NCBI GenBank assembly: GCA_030648005.1
Contig: JAUSIP010000017.1
Location: 1 to 56,990, forward strand
DNA from: a bacterium
Lineage (GTDB): Bacteria > Patescibacteriota > Minisyncoccia > Phycocordibacterales > UBA12445
Reading direction: 5' to 3'
DNA length: 56,990 nt
Every line of letters starts with the position of its first letter. Position 1 is the stretch's first letter. A program made the translations under genes and the position numbers. Positions 16,779 to 25,517 of this stretch are shown piece by piece. Below the pieces are notes generated by a model. The model saw only the letters and a list, made by a program, of their open reading frames with translations, was not told the origin of the DNA and searched no databases.

Positions 16779-17555
16779 TTACAGCGACAAAGCTGTTACT
16801 GTAATTGTCGCCGAGTAGCTCCCCGCGGCTTTACTAACTAGTGTTCCCGCAAATGCGCGGAATTTAACCGCCGTACCTGTGCCATTAGGGTGGTTTGAAG
16901 CTGTGCCTCTAGCAAAGGTTTTATTACTTGTAAGTATTGAATCCCAGCATTTATTAACAGTATCATTTGATCCGGTATTACATAGAGAAACCCCATCGTC
17001 CTTATATAGAGAAGAGATGTCGCTCCCTTCAGGTGAAAAGCCAAAGAAATCAGCGCCAGCACCTACACGGAAATCATAATCGGGAACACTAGTAACCAAG
17101 GTTAAATAATTACCGAAGGCATCTGTGGCAGACTTAAGAGCCGGACCGGTACTTGCCTTGATAGATAAACTGTAACCACCAGAACTATCTGTGGTCGCAG
17201 TCCACGATGTTGCGCCGTCACCCGTGCCACCCCCAGAAGTGTTAATGGCCGGACTCATAGCGACATTGCTCGGGGTAGATATTGCTAAATAAGCGGATGA
17301 CATTGCGGGTGCAGATTGTCTTGAAGAGAAAGAGGTGCTTGTACTTATCTCACCGCTAAAAACGGGCAAGATGTCGCTGAGCCCAAAATTGGTTGAAGTT
17401 GACGTAATACCTCCAGAGCTGATCGAGTCCTCACCAATCTTAAAATTAGTACTACTGGCTACATAGTTATCAACCGCGCCCGCAGGCAAACACAGCAAGA
17501 AAAATAGGGCTATTGAAAGAACGGATATTATCTTAAAATTTTTCTCTTCCTTCAT
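16779..17555 (-). CDS. Secreted WxL-like surface protein, 258 aa
   Basis: A signal peptide (about residues 1-28, ending PAGA) precedes a Ser/Thr/Gly-rich beta protein. The C-terminal region (VKFRAFAGTLVSKAAGSYSA then TITVTALSL) has the beta-strand ending and Thr-x-Thr-Val-x-x-Leu pattern seen in WxL-type cell-wall-binding domains, but the Trp-x-Leu motif is not obvious. Two Cys near residues 191 and 203 could form a disulfide. Its start overlaps the stop of the upstream gene by four bases (ATGA), and that gene carries a WxLIP-like domain, which is the main reason for the WxL comparison. No catalytic motif. Confidence 0.65.
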   Translation of the reverse strand: MKEEKNFKIISVLSIALFFLLCLPAGAVDNYVASSTNFKIGEDSISSGGITSTSTNFGLSDILPVFSGEISTSTSFSSRQSAPAMSSAYLAISTPSNVAMSPAINTSGGGTGDGATSWTATTDSSGGYSLSIKASTGPALKSATDAFGNYLTLVTSVPDYDFRVGAGADFFGFSPEGSDISSLYKDDGVSLCNTGSNDTVNKCWDSILTSNKTFARGTASNHPNGTGTAVKFRAFAGTLVSKAAGSYSATITVTALSL

Positions 17556-20065
17556 CGTATAAATTTATAATAAACTATCACTGTTAATGATATTACAAAC
17601 AAAATAGATATCCAAAACTTGGCCACAGGTCTCTCGACAGGGGAGGTGTAGTAGAAACTAAAATTCTTACTGTCAACAATACCACCATACCCCCTGTTTA
17701 TTAATACAGTGGCGGCATATCTGCCTGTATTGAGGCTGTCGACAACAGACACTCTTCTCCCTCGGACCGATCCAGGTAAAACGAACCAGGGATCCAGATC
17801 TATTTTACTGACAACTCTATTAAAACTATCCGATATTTTTATCTCACCATAAGGGGTCAGGTACAGATCCCCGTCATTTGCAAAAGATATATCAAAACTA
17901 TTATCATTAAAAAAAACATTTTTGAGTATGCCGGATCGTTTTGTAGAACCATTAACTTTTACAAAAAAGAGTGAACCGAGCCGAGTCACAACCTTAGCTG
18001 CACCCGCTTCACCCTTGACAGCTGTACCCGAGATAAGTACGGCAGCATATAATCCGCCTGGAGATATATTTTTAGGCAAACTGACCGTTACCGGTATACG
18101 AGCCTGCTCTCCCTGAGACATTAGAAATTCTGCGGACTCGACTTTTATGTATTTTTTGAGAGAGCTATTTAGACCCTTGATCGTTCTGTCCAGAATAACT
18201 CCACCATAGGGCTCGTCCGACGGCGAGAAATCTTCGACCTCAATCTTAAAAATCATATCCTTGCCGGTTCTATTCTGAACGTTCAGATATTTGACCACAC
18301 TCCCTCCAGGATCAAGGCTTAATTCCACCTTAGATGGAGACAGTAAAATATCATTTTTTACAGGCACTCCCGGTGCTCTGTGTATCTCTATAGCGAAGAG
18401 ACTTTGCGGTATAAGACAAAATATGGCCAACAAAAGGTAGAGGCGGTTCGGTGGGGGCGTCGCCTGTGTTGGCGGAGCTTGAATTATAGGTAAAATTGGC
18501 GGGATCGGAGGTATTGGGGTAGATGGTGGTGAGACCTGCTCCGGAACAATAATATCATTTGGAACTATTCCATCCTTAAGATCCATAACCTCTGACTTAT
18601 AAACCTGCTTATACGATGCGTCGGGCATTTTCCTATCGACCGTCATGTAGTATTTGCCAGGACCAACCAGCATATAGAACCTGCCCAAGTGATCACTGAC
18701 GACCGATTTAACTTCATTACCAGCCTCTACAGAAAATAGCTTGATTATAGAATAAGGTATAGGCTCATTACTGCCCGCATATTTTAAGGCAACCGCCGTT
18801 CGCTTCGCAATAAAAAATGTCTGGTAGATATTGAGCCCTAAATAAAAAGCCACGAAAGCGTAATTCAGATAGTTCCCGTTAAAGACCGCCCCGAGTACTG
18901 CTCCAACAAAGCCGAGCTTGTATATAAAGTCAAAAGATCTCTTCCACTTTTTCTCCCTCTCAGAATATGTACGGAAAAGATTCTGTTTATTCTTCTCAAA
19001 CTCGTTCCAATCAAAATTGATCGGATCAAGCGGAATATTTCTTATCACAACCCCCCCCTCGGTGTTTTCTACTTCATCACCATGATACAAATTCTCATAC
19101 ATCTCATCCTGACTTTTATCTACAAGCGTCTTACTTGGAAAAGTATAGTTGGTCTTGGAGGCATTCAATGAATATCTGCCGGAAGGAACGAAAAATCCAA
19201 ATCTGCCGTCAAGATCCGTTATGGCGTCTGATACTTCAGTACTACCCTTGTTGATAGTCACATAGGCTGGATCTAAAGGCCTCTTGGTTACAGAGTCATA
19301 GACAGTGCCCCAGGGTTTGCGCTTTTTCCTGAAAATCCCCAGGATGAGGCCCAAAATCCTGACAATTAAAAAATAAATATCAGAGAATGAAGTAATGGTG
19401 GTAGTTGAGATCAGAATCTGCGAACCGATCGCTACTCCACCAGAGATAACACCGATAGGCTGTACAACATTAGTAACGACCTTACCTGCCGGACTGCGAA
19501 CGATCTCGCCTGTTTGTCGTGAGATCTCCTGAGACACCCTGAGAACTTCAGCGCCAACGATCTTGGCACTATCGACACCGGTCTGAAACGCGTCCGCCAC
19601 AGTTTGTGTTATGGAACTTACCGCTTGAGTGAAGGTATTAATCACGCCTCCCCCACCTCCGGCTCCGCTTCCTCCAGATCCGCCACTTGTCGAACCACCA
19701 GTACTACCAGTGCCAGCGCCCGTTCCTCCAGATTCACCGCCAGGACTAGCTTCCGGACCTGGTGTCGGTGTAGGGCTTGGTGCTGGAGTGGGTACGGGTG
19801 TCGGAGGTGGCGTGGGTTCCGGCGCTGGTGCAGGTGCTGGAGCCGGTGGTGGAGGGGTAGGAGCTGGGGCAGGTGAACCGGCAGCGCCGGCACCACCTCC
19901 CCCGCCTCCGCCACCTCCACCAGAACTGTTATCAACAACCTCCTGAGTCAATGTCATACTACTGCTCTGTTCAGTCGCTTTCGTAATGAGGGGAAAGATA
20001 GATAGAAAAAATACAAATAAGAAAAAATAGGAGGATAAATTAAACAAACCCCTTCGGAAGAGCAT
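17552..20065 (-). CDS. Composite membrane protein with carboxypeptidase-regulatory-like domains and a WxLIP-like C-terminus, 837 aa
   Basis: In order: signal peptide (1-30); a Gly-rich then Pro/Ala-rich low-complexity linker (about 48-145); a helical region; a membrane helix (about 224-242); a first carboxypeptidase-regulatory-like domain (WGTVYDSVTKRPLDPAYVTI, about 248-310); two membrane helices (about 378-412); a second such domain (about 425-485); a Pro linker; an internal signal-peptide-like helix (LYLLLAIFCLIPQSLFA, about 543-560); a domain resembling the DUF916/WxLIP wall-binding family (about 568-795, starting LLSPSKVELSLDPGG); and a C-terminal membrane helix. The internal signal-like segment suggests two ancestral genes fused. 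Coupled to the downstream WxL-like gene. Likely an envelope scaffold. Confidence 0.75.
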   Translation of the reverse strand: MLFRRGLFNLSSYFFLFVFFLSIFPLITKATEQSSSMTLTQEVVDNSSGGGGGGGGGGAGAAGSPAPAPTPPPPAPAPAPAPEPTPPPTPVPTPAPSPTPTPGPEASPGGESGGTGAGTGSTGGSTSGGSGGSGAGGGGGVINTFTQAVSSITQTVADAFQTGVDSAKIVGAEVLRVSQEISRQTGEIVRSPAGKVVTNVVQPIGVISGGVAIGSQILISTTTITSFSDIYFLIVRILGLILGIFRKKRKPWGTVYDSVTKRPLDPAYVTINKGSTEVSDAITDLDGRFGFFVPSGRYSLNASKTNYTFPSKTLVDKSQDEMYENLYHGDEVENTEGGVVIRNIPLDPINFDWNEFEKNKQNLFRTYSEREKKWKRSFDFIYKLGFVGAVLGAVFNGNYLNYAFVAFYLGLNIYQTFFIAKRTAVALKYAGSNEPIPYSIIKLFSVEAGNEVKSVVSDHLGRFYMLVGPGKYYMTVDRKMPDASYKQVYKSEVMDLKDGIVPNDIIVPEQVSPPSTPIPPIPPILPIIQAPPTQATPPPNRLYLLLAIFCLIPQSLFAIEIHRAPGVPVKNDILLSPSKVELSLDPGGSVVKYLNVQNRTGKDMIFKIEVEDFSPSDEPYGGVILDRTIKGLNSSLKKYIKVESAEFLMSQGEQARIPVTVSLPKNISPGGLYAAVLISGTAVKGEAGAAKVVTRLGSLFFVKVNGSTKRSGILKNVFFNDNSFDISFANDGDLYLTPYGEIKISDSFNRVVSKIDLDPWFVLPGSVRGRRVSVVDSLNTGRYAATVLINRGYGGIVDSKNFSFYYTSPVERPVAKFWISILFVISLTVIVYYKFIR

Positions 20066-20119
20066 ATAACAATAATAACCCAGATGTCTGGGTTATTAAA
20101 TAGTTTTATATGGGGATAA

Positions 20120-20656
20120 TTAAGATTTCTTAATAGGTAGACCGATGTATCTCAAGAGTCCCTCAGCATCCTTCTTATTCTTAGCTGTTGTGTTGATTGT
20201 TATCGCCATGCCAAACACATCCTTCAGATCTTCATCGGAAGTCTCAGGAAAGACAGTATGTTCTTTTAATCCTATTGTGTAGTTGCCCATCTTATCAATA
20301 GACTTCAACTCCAAACCTCTGAAGTCCCTGATTCTAGGTATCGCAACATTTATAAGTTTATCCAAAAAGCCGTACATTCTATTGCCTCTTAGTGTGGTCA
20401 TGTAGCCAACAGGATCACCCTGGCGAACCTTGAAGGAAGCCACAGACTTCTTCGCGCCTCTAACAGATGGCTTCTGTCCTGTTATCTTAACAAGCCTGTC
20501 AGCAATAAGTTCAAGCTTCTTCTTGTCCTTCAAAGAACCCACCCCGCTGCCAACTATAACCTTAACCAGCTTTGGCAAGGCCATAACATTATCAATACCA
20601 AGCTCTTTCTTAAGAGCACCAACACCCTTTGTTAATTTTTCTTTTATGGACTTCAT
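20120..20656 (-). CDS. rplE: Large-subunit ribosomal protein L5 (uL5)
   Basis: Binds 5S rRNA and helps form the central protuberance. The start MKSIKEKL at 20656 gives 178 aa, the family's normal length. A longer in-frame start would overlap rplX. Conserved segments seen include VIVGSGVGSLKDKKKL, PSVRGAKKSVASFKVRQGDP and RGNRMYGFLDKLINVAIPRI. It is the last gene of the ribosomal block. Normally rpsN, rpsH and rplF would follow, but the surface-protein operon does instead. Two bases separate it from rplX. Confidence 0.96.
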   Translation of the reverse strand: MKSIKEKLTKGVGALKKELGIDNVMALPKLVKVIVGSGVGSLKDKKKLELIADRLVKITGQKPSVRGAKKSVASFKVRQGDPVGYMTTLRGNRMYGFLDKLINVAIPRIRDFRGLELKSIDKMGNYTIGLKEHTVFPETSDEDLKDVFGMAITINTTAKNKKDAEGLLRYIGLPIKKS

Positions 20657-20657
20657 A

Positions 20658-20966
20658 TTATTTAAATTCTGCACTGCATCTAGCGCAAACCAGAAGCTTC
20701 TTGTCGTTAATTATCTTGATCTTAACTCTGGAACCCTTTGCGCACTTAGAACAAAATAGGGCGACATTTGAAGCATCTATCGGCATAGCCACAGACACAA
20801 CTTGCCCCTTCTCCCCTTCCTTCCTCTTGCGCTGGTGCCTCTTGGTCATATTAACAGCCTCAACCAGGATCTTGCCTGTTTTAGGGTATGCCATAAGAAC
20901 CTTGGACTTTTTGTTCTTGTCTTTTCCAGCCAGCACTATTACGTTGTCTCCTTTCTTAATAAGCAT
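20658..20966 (-). CDS. rplX: Large-subunit ribosomal protein L24 (uL24)
   Basis: Assembly-initiating protein that binds the 5' domain of 23S rRNA. The KOW motif opens it (KKGDNVIVLAGKDKNKKSKV), and the C-terminus contains CSKCAKGSRVK then CARC, so it carries two CxxC pairs that may bind zinc, as in many L24 proteins. 102 aa is normal. The gap to rplN is four bases. Confidence 0.96.
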   Translation of the reverse strand: MLIKKGDNVIVLAGKDKNKKSKVLMAYPKTGKILVEAVNMTKRHQRKRKEGEKGQVVSVAMPIDASNVALFCSKCAKGSRVKIKIINDKKLLVCARCSAEFK

Positions 20967-20970
20967 TGTA

Positions 20971-21342
20971 TTATATTATTTCCGGAGCTAAAGAAGCGAT
21001 CTTCTGGTATCCCAATTCTGCGATCTCTCTTGGAATAGGACCGAAGATTCTGGCACCGAGAGGCTCGTGTTTAACCTTATCAACAATGACTGCTGCGTTG
21101 TCGTCAAACCGAACATATGTACCATCCTTTCTTCTGAATGGCGCCTTCTGGCGGACGATCAAGGCAGACAAAACGTCCTTCTTCTTAACCTGCTTGCGAG
21201 GTTCTGCAACCTGGACAGACAAGATAACGATATCGCCAATCCTAGCATACCTTCTCTTGGAACCTCCGATGACCTTAAAAATACGTCCAATCTTGGCTCC
21301 GGTGTTATCTGCTATTTTAACTAATGATCTGTCCTGTAACAT
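20971..21342 (-). CDS. rplN: Large-subunit ribosomal protein L14 (uL14)
   Basis: Sits at the subunit interface and binds helix 95 of 23S rRNA. The sequence is highly conserved over its full 123 aa: MLQDRSLVKIADNTGAKIGR at the start, RIGDIVILSVQVAEP in the middle and ARIFGPIPREIAELGYQKI at the end. Four-base spacing to both neighbours indicates one transcript. Confidence 0.97.
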   Translation of the reverse strand: MLQDRSLVKIADNTGAKIGRIFKVIGGSKRRYARIGDIVILSVQVAEPRKQVKKKDVLSALIVRQKAPFRRKDGTYVRFDDNAAVIVDKVKHEPLGARIFGPIPREIAELGYQKIASLAPEII

Positions 21343-21346
21343 TTTA

Positions 21347-21619
21347 TTATATTTTTGCGCCGTTAACCGTTATGACCACGAAAGACTTGTCTTTGGACAT
21401 CGGCCTGCAAGACTGAATAGTAACCTTGTCCCCCATCTTCGCAGCACCAGCCTCATCGTGCGCCTTATACTTCTTGGTCTTTGTTATGAACTTCTGATAC
21501 TTAGGGTGTTTGACGTACCTCTCAACTAGAACAACCGCAGTCTTCTGCATCTTATCTGAAACAACGACTCCATCCAGAGTCTTCAAATTCTTCTTAATTG
21601 TTGCGGTCTTGGCTTTCAT
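21347..21619 (-). CDS. rpsQ: Small-subunit ribosomal protein S17 (uS17)
   Basis: Primary 16S-binding protein of the body. OB-fold features are visible: LDGVVVSDKMQKTAVVLVER, YKAHDEAGAAKMGDKVTIQS and CRPMSKDKSFVV. 90 aa is typical. It lies between rpmC and rplN with four-base gaps. Confidence 0.96.
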   Translation of the reverse strand: MKAKTATIKKNLKTLDGVVVSDKMQKTAVVLVERYVKHPKYQKFITKTKKYKAHDEAGAAKMGDKVTIQSCRPMSKDKSFVVITVNGAKI

Positions 21620-21623
21620 TTTA

Positions 21624-21803
21624 TTATTTTTGTCTTAAAAGGGTCATCGCTCTGGCAATATCCTTCCTATTAGTTCTGGCCTCTTTAACATTCTTGACCC
21701 GACTACCCGCTATACCAAAACGGAAATTCTTCAAGGCCTCCCTCTTCTCTTTGATCATAGCCTCCAGATCATCCTTTGTTTTGTTCTTAATATCAGATTT
21801 CAT
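21624..21803 (-). CDS. rpmC: Large-subunit ribosomal protein L29 (uL29)
   Basis: Two-helix protein near the exit tunnel that helps dock SRP and trigger factor. The ATG at 21803 (MKSDIKNKTKDDLEAMIKEK) gives 59 aa; an upstream TTG would add four unlikely residues. The conserved C-terminal VKEARTNRKDIARAMTLL is present. Confidence 0.93.
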   Translation of the reverse strand: MKSDIKNKTKDDLEAMIKEKREALKNFRFGIAGSRVKNVKEARTNRKDIARAMTLLRQK

Positions 21804-21815
21804 ATATAAAGTCAA

Positions 21816-22235
21816 TTAATTTCTCCTTATCACCTTAGTCTTAACAGGCAACTTATCTGAAGCTTTAGCCAAACACTCAAGCGCAGTCGCCTCATCTACT
21901 CCGTCTATCTCAAAAAGCATTCTGCCAGGATAAACCTCAAAGCAGTATCCTTCTGGATCGCCCTTACCCTTACCCATCGGAACTTCCGGTGGCTTAGATG
22001 TTATAGGTCTGTCTGGGAAAATCCTGATCCAGATCTTTCCGGTCTTCTTAATAGCCCTACTCATAGCCTTTCTGGCTGATTCAATCTGATTGGAAGTAAT
22101 TCTAGAGTAGGCCAGAGACTTAATACCAAAAGAACCGAAGGACAGGGTCGCGCCTCTAGTCTCAAGCTTACCTTTGCTAAGGTTTCTTCTGGCACTCTGC
22201 CACTTTCTGTGTTTTACTTTCTTTGGAACTAACAT
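21816..22235 (-). CDS. rplP: Large-subunit ribosomal protein L16 (uL16)
   Basis: Contacts the A-site tRNA elbow and is required for peptidyl transfer. Seen are [50 protein letters not shown] and [20 protein letters not shown]. 139 aa is normal. It lies two bases after rpsC. Confidence 0.97.
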   Translation of the reverse strand: MLVPKKVKHRKWQSARRNLSKGKLETRGATLSFGSFGIKSLAYSRITSNQIESARKAMSRAIKKTGKIWIRIFPDRPITSKPPEVPMGKGKGDPEGYCFEVYPGRMLFEIDGVDEATALECLAKASDKLPVKTKVIRRN

Positions 22236-22237
22236 GG

Positions 22238-22903
22238 TTATTTCTTAGCCTTTTCGAAAATCTCGCCCTTATATATCCAAACCTTAATACCAATATCCCC
22301 ATAAGGCAAGTGTGCCTTCTCTCGAGCGAAATCTATGTCGGCTCGCAATGTTTGCAAAGGAAGTCTACCGTTCTTAACAGTCTCAACTCTACTCATATCT
22401 GCCCCGCCCAACCGTCCGGACATAGTGATTCTAATGCCCTTAGCCTCTCTGTTGGCCATGGTCTTCTCCACTGCCCCCTTCATAACTCTCATGAAAGGAA
22501 GTCTCTTCTCGAGGCCCTCAGCGCACATCTGACCCACCAGAGAAGCTGATGTCTCAGGAAATCTAATCTCTTCAACCTCAACTTTAATATCCTTAGGGAT
22601 AGTAACCTTAGCACGCTTCATCTTGGCCAATATTTCATCCTTTAACTTGACTGCACCGTCACCACTTCGGCCAATCAGCATACCAACTTTAGAGGTTTTA
22701 ATTATGATCTTTAAACTATTACTACCCCTCTCTATCTCAACACCGCCAACATACTGACCATGAAGTCGCTTCTGCAAGAACTCTCTTATAACAATGTCGG
22801 AATTGAGATAACCCTGGTACTTGCCGGGTACTCCAAACCATCGGGACTTCCAGTCTCTGATTATACCTAGTCTATGGGAATATGGATGGACGCTGTGGGA
22901 CAT
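22238..22903 (-). CDS. rpsC: Small-subunit ribosomal protein S3 (uS3)
   Basis: Forms the mRNA entry site of the 30S subunit. The N-terminal MSHSVHPYSHRLGIIRDWKS, the KH domain (IIIKTSKVGMLIGRSGDGAV, with Gly-Arg-Ser-Gly-Asp-Gly in the GxxG loop) and the C-terminal domain ending HLPYGDIGIKVWIYKGEIF are all present. 221 aa is normal. One base separates it from rplV. Confidence 0.97.
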   Translation of the reverse strand: MSHSVHPYSHRLGIIRDWKSRWFGVPGKYQGYLNSDIVIREFLQKRLHGQYVGGVEIERGSNSLKIIIKTSKVGMLIGRSGDGAVKLKDEILAKMKRAKVTIPKDIKVEVEEIRFPETSASLVGQMCAEGLEKRLPFMRVMKGAVEKTMANREAKGIRITMSGRLGGADMSRVETVKNGRLPLQTLRADIDFAREKAHLPYGDIGIKVWIYKGEIFEKAKK

Positions 22904-22904
22904 T

Positions 22905-23255
22905 TTATTTATTTAAAACCGGTTTAGCTTCTAATACCAACTGAATATCGCTAGTCTTCCTCCTGATTGGGAAAGATCGGCCGAAAGCTCTAGGCATTCC
23001 TCTCTTCATAACAATACCGCCGTCAACTCTCGCCTCTTTAACAAAAAGCTCCTTGATGTCTATCTTAAAATTATTCTTCGCATTGGCCAAAGCTGACTTA
23101 AGAAGCTTAGTTACAACCTCTGCTCCGCTCTTAGACGAAAGTGAAAGTATGGCCAATGCCTGGTCTACACTCTTACCCTTTATAAGCTGTGTCAAAAGAC
23201 GCATCTTTCGTGGAGACTGATTGTGCCTATTTAATTTTGCATTAACAGCTGACAT
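22905..23255 (-). CDS. rplV: Large-subunit ribosomal protein L22 (uL22)
   Basis: Its long beta hairpin lines the exit tunnel. The hairpin is seen as VKEARVDGGIVMKRGMPRAF then GRSFPIRRKTSDI. The N-terminal NRHNQSPRKMRLLTQLIKGK is typical. 116 aa. It follows rpsS at a 22-base gap, the widest inside this block. Confidence 0.96.
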   Translation of the reverse strand: MSAVNAKLNRHNQSPRKMRLLTQLIKGKSVDQALAILSLSSKSGAEVVTKLLKSALANAKNNFKIDIKELFVKEARVDGGIVMKRGMPRAFGRSFPIRRKTSDIQLVLEAKPVLNK

Positions 23256-23277
23256 TTGTTTTAGAGTTTAGTTTATT

Positions 23278-23637
23278 TTATTTTTTGGCGGCTGGAGCTC
23301 CTGCAGCTGCTGCATCAGGCTTAGCGGCCTTAGCGGCGGCGATCTCAGCCTCCTTCTTCTTGGCTTCGAGCTCCTTCTGCATCTTACCTCCATGTCTTAC
23401 GAACTTCCTAGTTGGAGAGAATTCTCCAAGTCTGTGGCCCACCATCTCCTCTGTAACCCTTACTTCGAGGTGTGCTCGGCCATTATGAACGCCAAAAAGG
23501 AAACCTACCATCTCTGGTGATATCTGAGAGCTTCTTGACCAGGTCTTAATCATAGCCGCCTCTTCAGGCTTCTTACCCTGAATCTTCTTCAGGAGCTTCT
23601 CGTCGACATATGGGCCCTTTTTTAGTGATCTAGACAT
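23278..23637 (-). CDS. rpsS: Small-subunit ribosomal protein S19 (uS19) with Ala/Lys-rich tail
   Basis: 30S head protein near the B1 bridge. [20 protein letters not shown] defines the start at ATG 23637; an upstream extension is non-homologous. The core ends with [15 protein letters not shown] tail of about 35 residues rich in Ala, Lys and Glu follows, where the family normally stops near residue 92. It is the first gene of the block: rplB, rplW, rplD, rplC and rpsJ are missing upstream. A promoter is present just before it. Confidence 0.96.
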   Translation of the reverse strand: MSRSLKKGPYVDEKLLKKIQGKKPEEAAMIKTWSRSSQISPEMVGFLFGVHNGRAHLEVRVTEEMVGHRLGEFSPTRKFVRHGGKMQKELEAKKKEAEIAAAKAAKPDAAAAGAPAAKK

Positions 23638-23654
23638 AAATTTATTGTCAGGAC

Positions 23655-23684
23655 ATACTAGCAAAAAAGCCCTCCTTTTGTCAA
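23655..23684 (-). promoter_or_regulatory. Probable promoter of the ribosomal protein block
   Basis: Minus strand TTGACA (23679-23684), 18 bases, TAGTAT (23655-23660) with an extended TG before the -10. It overlaps the stop codon of the upstream gene, and the leader would be about 20 bases. This fits the block being transcribed alone and not as the middle of an S10 operon. Confidence 0.5.
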
Positions 23685-24505
23685 TAAAATACGCTAGTAA
23701 GGGTTTGATTGGAGCCAGTGGAAGAGTCTATGAGCCTGATAAGGTCGCCGGTTTCTGTCCAGGCCTTAGTTTTGTTGTTCAGATATATGCGCCATTCGTT
23801 ATTATAGAAGTCAGCATCAAGCCTATGAGCCTCAATGCAACTGTTATAAGTCAGGCCTTGTGATGCTTGTACGGCATAATCTTCTGTAAGTAGGGGCAGG
23901 GGCGGATAGAAGCTCTGGAACTGAGATAGGATGCCGATGCATTTGTTGGTTCTAAATGACACTCCGAGAGGTGACGGTCCTTCTATAAGATAAACAATCG
24001 AACCGGGATTAATAACCAGATCAACTTCTTCGTTGATCCGTCCCTGATATGGCAGATCGGACGCGCTAGCAATCGCAATACCTTTACCAAAAAAACTCTT
24101 AATATATAGTCCGGTAATCTTTAATGGGGTCTTACCAAAGACCGGGTAGTCAATTTTTAAATAACTTATACCGGTCGAATTAGCCTGGCCCTTACTCAAA
24201 TAAACTATCAACTTTGAAGATGCCCCATATTTTGTTAAGGGTTCAACCTTTGGTGGTTTTGTAGAAGGTTGAACCTTTGATATAGACAGATTAGGAATAG
24301 AGCCATACTGCTCACTAATGAAAGGATCTTGCCAGATGCCGTTCTCCTCTCTTGTTGTTGGTGTTTTTAAAAACGGCTTTTGCAGTGTCGCTTCATATCT
24401 CGCCGGGCCACCACTGCTAAACCAGATCAACCAGGCGCCCATCAATAAAACCAGTAGCGCCTTCAAGTCGGTAATGGGATCGAAAATCGGTGGTTTATCC
24501 GCCAT
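23681..24505 (-). CDS. Membrane-anchored extracytoplasmic protein, 274 aa
   Basis: A membrane helix lies at about residues 14-31 ([16 protein letters not shown]), with the rest presumably outside. A Pro/Lys-rich linker (about 75-95) leads to a beta-rich part. The end ([20 protein letters not shown] then [10 protein letters not shown]) resembles the closing strands of lamin-tail domains common in CPR secreted proteins, a weak match. Two Cys near residues 191 and 221 could pair. It starts eight bases after the TPR-protein gene, so both are one operon. Function unknown. Confidence 0.65.
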   Translation of the reverse strand: MADKPPIFDPITDLKALLVLLMGAWLIWFSSGGPARYEATLQKPFLKTPTTREENGIWQDPFISEQYGSIPNLSISKVQPSTKPPKVEPLTKYGASSKLIVYLSKGQANSTGISYLKIDYPVFGKTPLKITGLYIKSFFGKGIAIASASDLPYQGRINEEVDLVINPGSIVYLIEGPSPLGVSFRTNKCIGILSQFQSFYPPLPLLTEDYAVQASQGLTYNSCIEAHRLDADFYNNEWRIYLNNKTKAWTETGDLIRLIDSSTGSNQTLTSVFY

Positions 24506-24513
24506 TACAATAA

Positions 24514-25344
24514 TTAGAGATTTGCTAATTCCGACTCTATAGCTGCCTGAAGTTTAGAATTACCAAGTTTCTTAGCCTCTGTAAGAGCCATTTCATAATA
24601 CTTTTTAGCGTTCTCTTTATCGCCCATATCTCGATAGTGAGCGGCAATGGCGATCATAAGATCAACAGCTTGAGGATTACTACCTAGACCCTTAATTAAT
24701 ATATTAACAGCCTTATCTTTGTCCTCTACAGAAGGTTCAACCTTCGCTAGATACAAATGGTACAGTGATAAGTATTCGCTAATATAATGTGGATCAAGTT
24801 CTACGACCTTCAACATATTCGCTTCTGCCTTAACTTTATTGTTTAAGTATGAAGCATAGACGTCTCCCAGGTTGTGATAAGCAACGAGACCGTCTGGCCA
24901 ATTAAGCACGACAAACTCCCATATAACTACCGCTTCCGTATGGTCGCCTACAAGCTTCCTTGTGTTACCTAAAGTTATCCACTTATCATGTTGATCAGGA
25001 TTAGCCTTAAGATCGCGCATCAACTCAGCAATACGTTCATTGATAATTCTCTTAGCGTCTGCCGAATAACTCTCCGGTATCAACCATTGTTTATCTAAAT
25101 TTGGTATCGTCCCACGAAGAGCTGACTTAACTGGAGAGACGGTATCTTTAATCGGAACTACATTAATTTTAATCGCCTTATCATCAGTCTTATCTGGTGT
25201 AGCTGTAGAACTCGGCAGAAAATCCTCTTTTAGAGGGAGATCAAGTCCCTCATCTTTATTAGATAGATAATCTTTATATATAAAATAGGTTGGAGACGAT
25301 AATATAGCGATCAAAATTATAACCCTCAATAGTATGGACTTCAT
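24514..25344 (-). CDS. Membrane-anchored TPR protein, 276 aa
   Basis: N-terminal signal anchor (VIILIAILSSPTYFIYKDYL) followed by a linker and at least four tetratricopeptide repeats (about residues 105-275), seen in DQHDKWITLGNTRKLVGDHT, LVAYHNLGDVYASYLNNKVK and KENAKKYYEMALTEAKKLG. TPR arrays are protein-binding scaffolds, so a role in assembling or displaying surface proteins is plausible given the neighbours. The upstream region carries a twin-hairpin repeat (25359-25410) only 15 bases before the start codon. Confidence 0.8.
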   Translation of the reverse strand: MKSILLRVIILIAILSSPTYFIYKDYLSNKDEGLDLPLKEDFLPSSTATPDKTDDKAIKINVVPIKDTVSPVKSALRGTIPNLDKQWLIPESYSADAKRIINERIAELMRDLKANPDQHDKWITLGNTRKLVGDHTEAVVIWEFVVLNWPDGLVAYHNLGDVYASYLNNKVKAEANMLKVVELDPHYISEYLSLYHLYLAKVEPSVEDKDKAVNILIKGLGSNPQAVDLMIAIAAHYRDMGDKENAKKYYEMALTEAKKLGNSKLQAAIESELANL

Positions 25345-25358
25345 CTGTCTATTATAAT

Positions 25359-25410
25359 CCCGATTTTGATGTTAGTCAAAATCGAGGATCCTCGATTCGA
25401 AGAATCGGGA
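25359..25410. repeat. Twin-hairpin repeat with AGGATCC core, TPR-gene copy
   Basis: CCCGATTTTGA-loop-TCAAAATCG, AGGATCC, then TCGATTC-GAA-GAATCGGG: the same two-hairpin layout as 9112-9164 with different stem sequence. It lies just upstream of the TPR gene. Ends CCCGAT and ATCGGG are themselves complementary, so the whole unit can also fold as a cloverleaf. Confidence 0.65.
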
Positions 25411-25430
25411 CAAAAAATAACGGAAAACAC

Positions 25431-25468
25431 AAAAACCCCGAGACATCTTTCGACGTTCGGGGTTTTTG
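25431..25468 (-). terminator. Terminator of the S-layer-like gene
   Basis: AAAAACCCCGA pairs with TCGGGGTTTTT around a loop of about 15 bases (it contains CGAAAGATG). T-runs occur on both strands. It lies about 50 bases after the S-layer-like gene's stop. Confidence 0.75.
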
Positions 25469-25517
25469 TATGTTTAGACTAGTCAGTCACAAGCTAACTC
25501 GTCGCTACAAGATTAAG

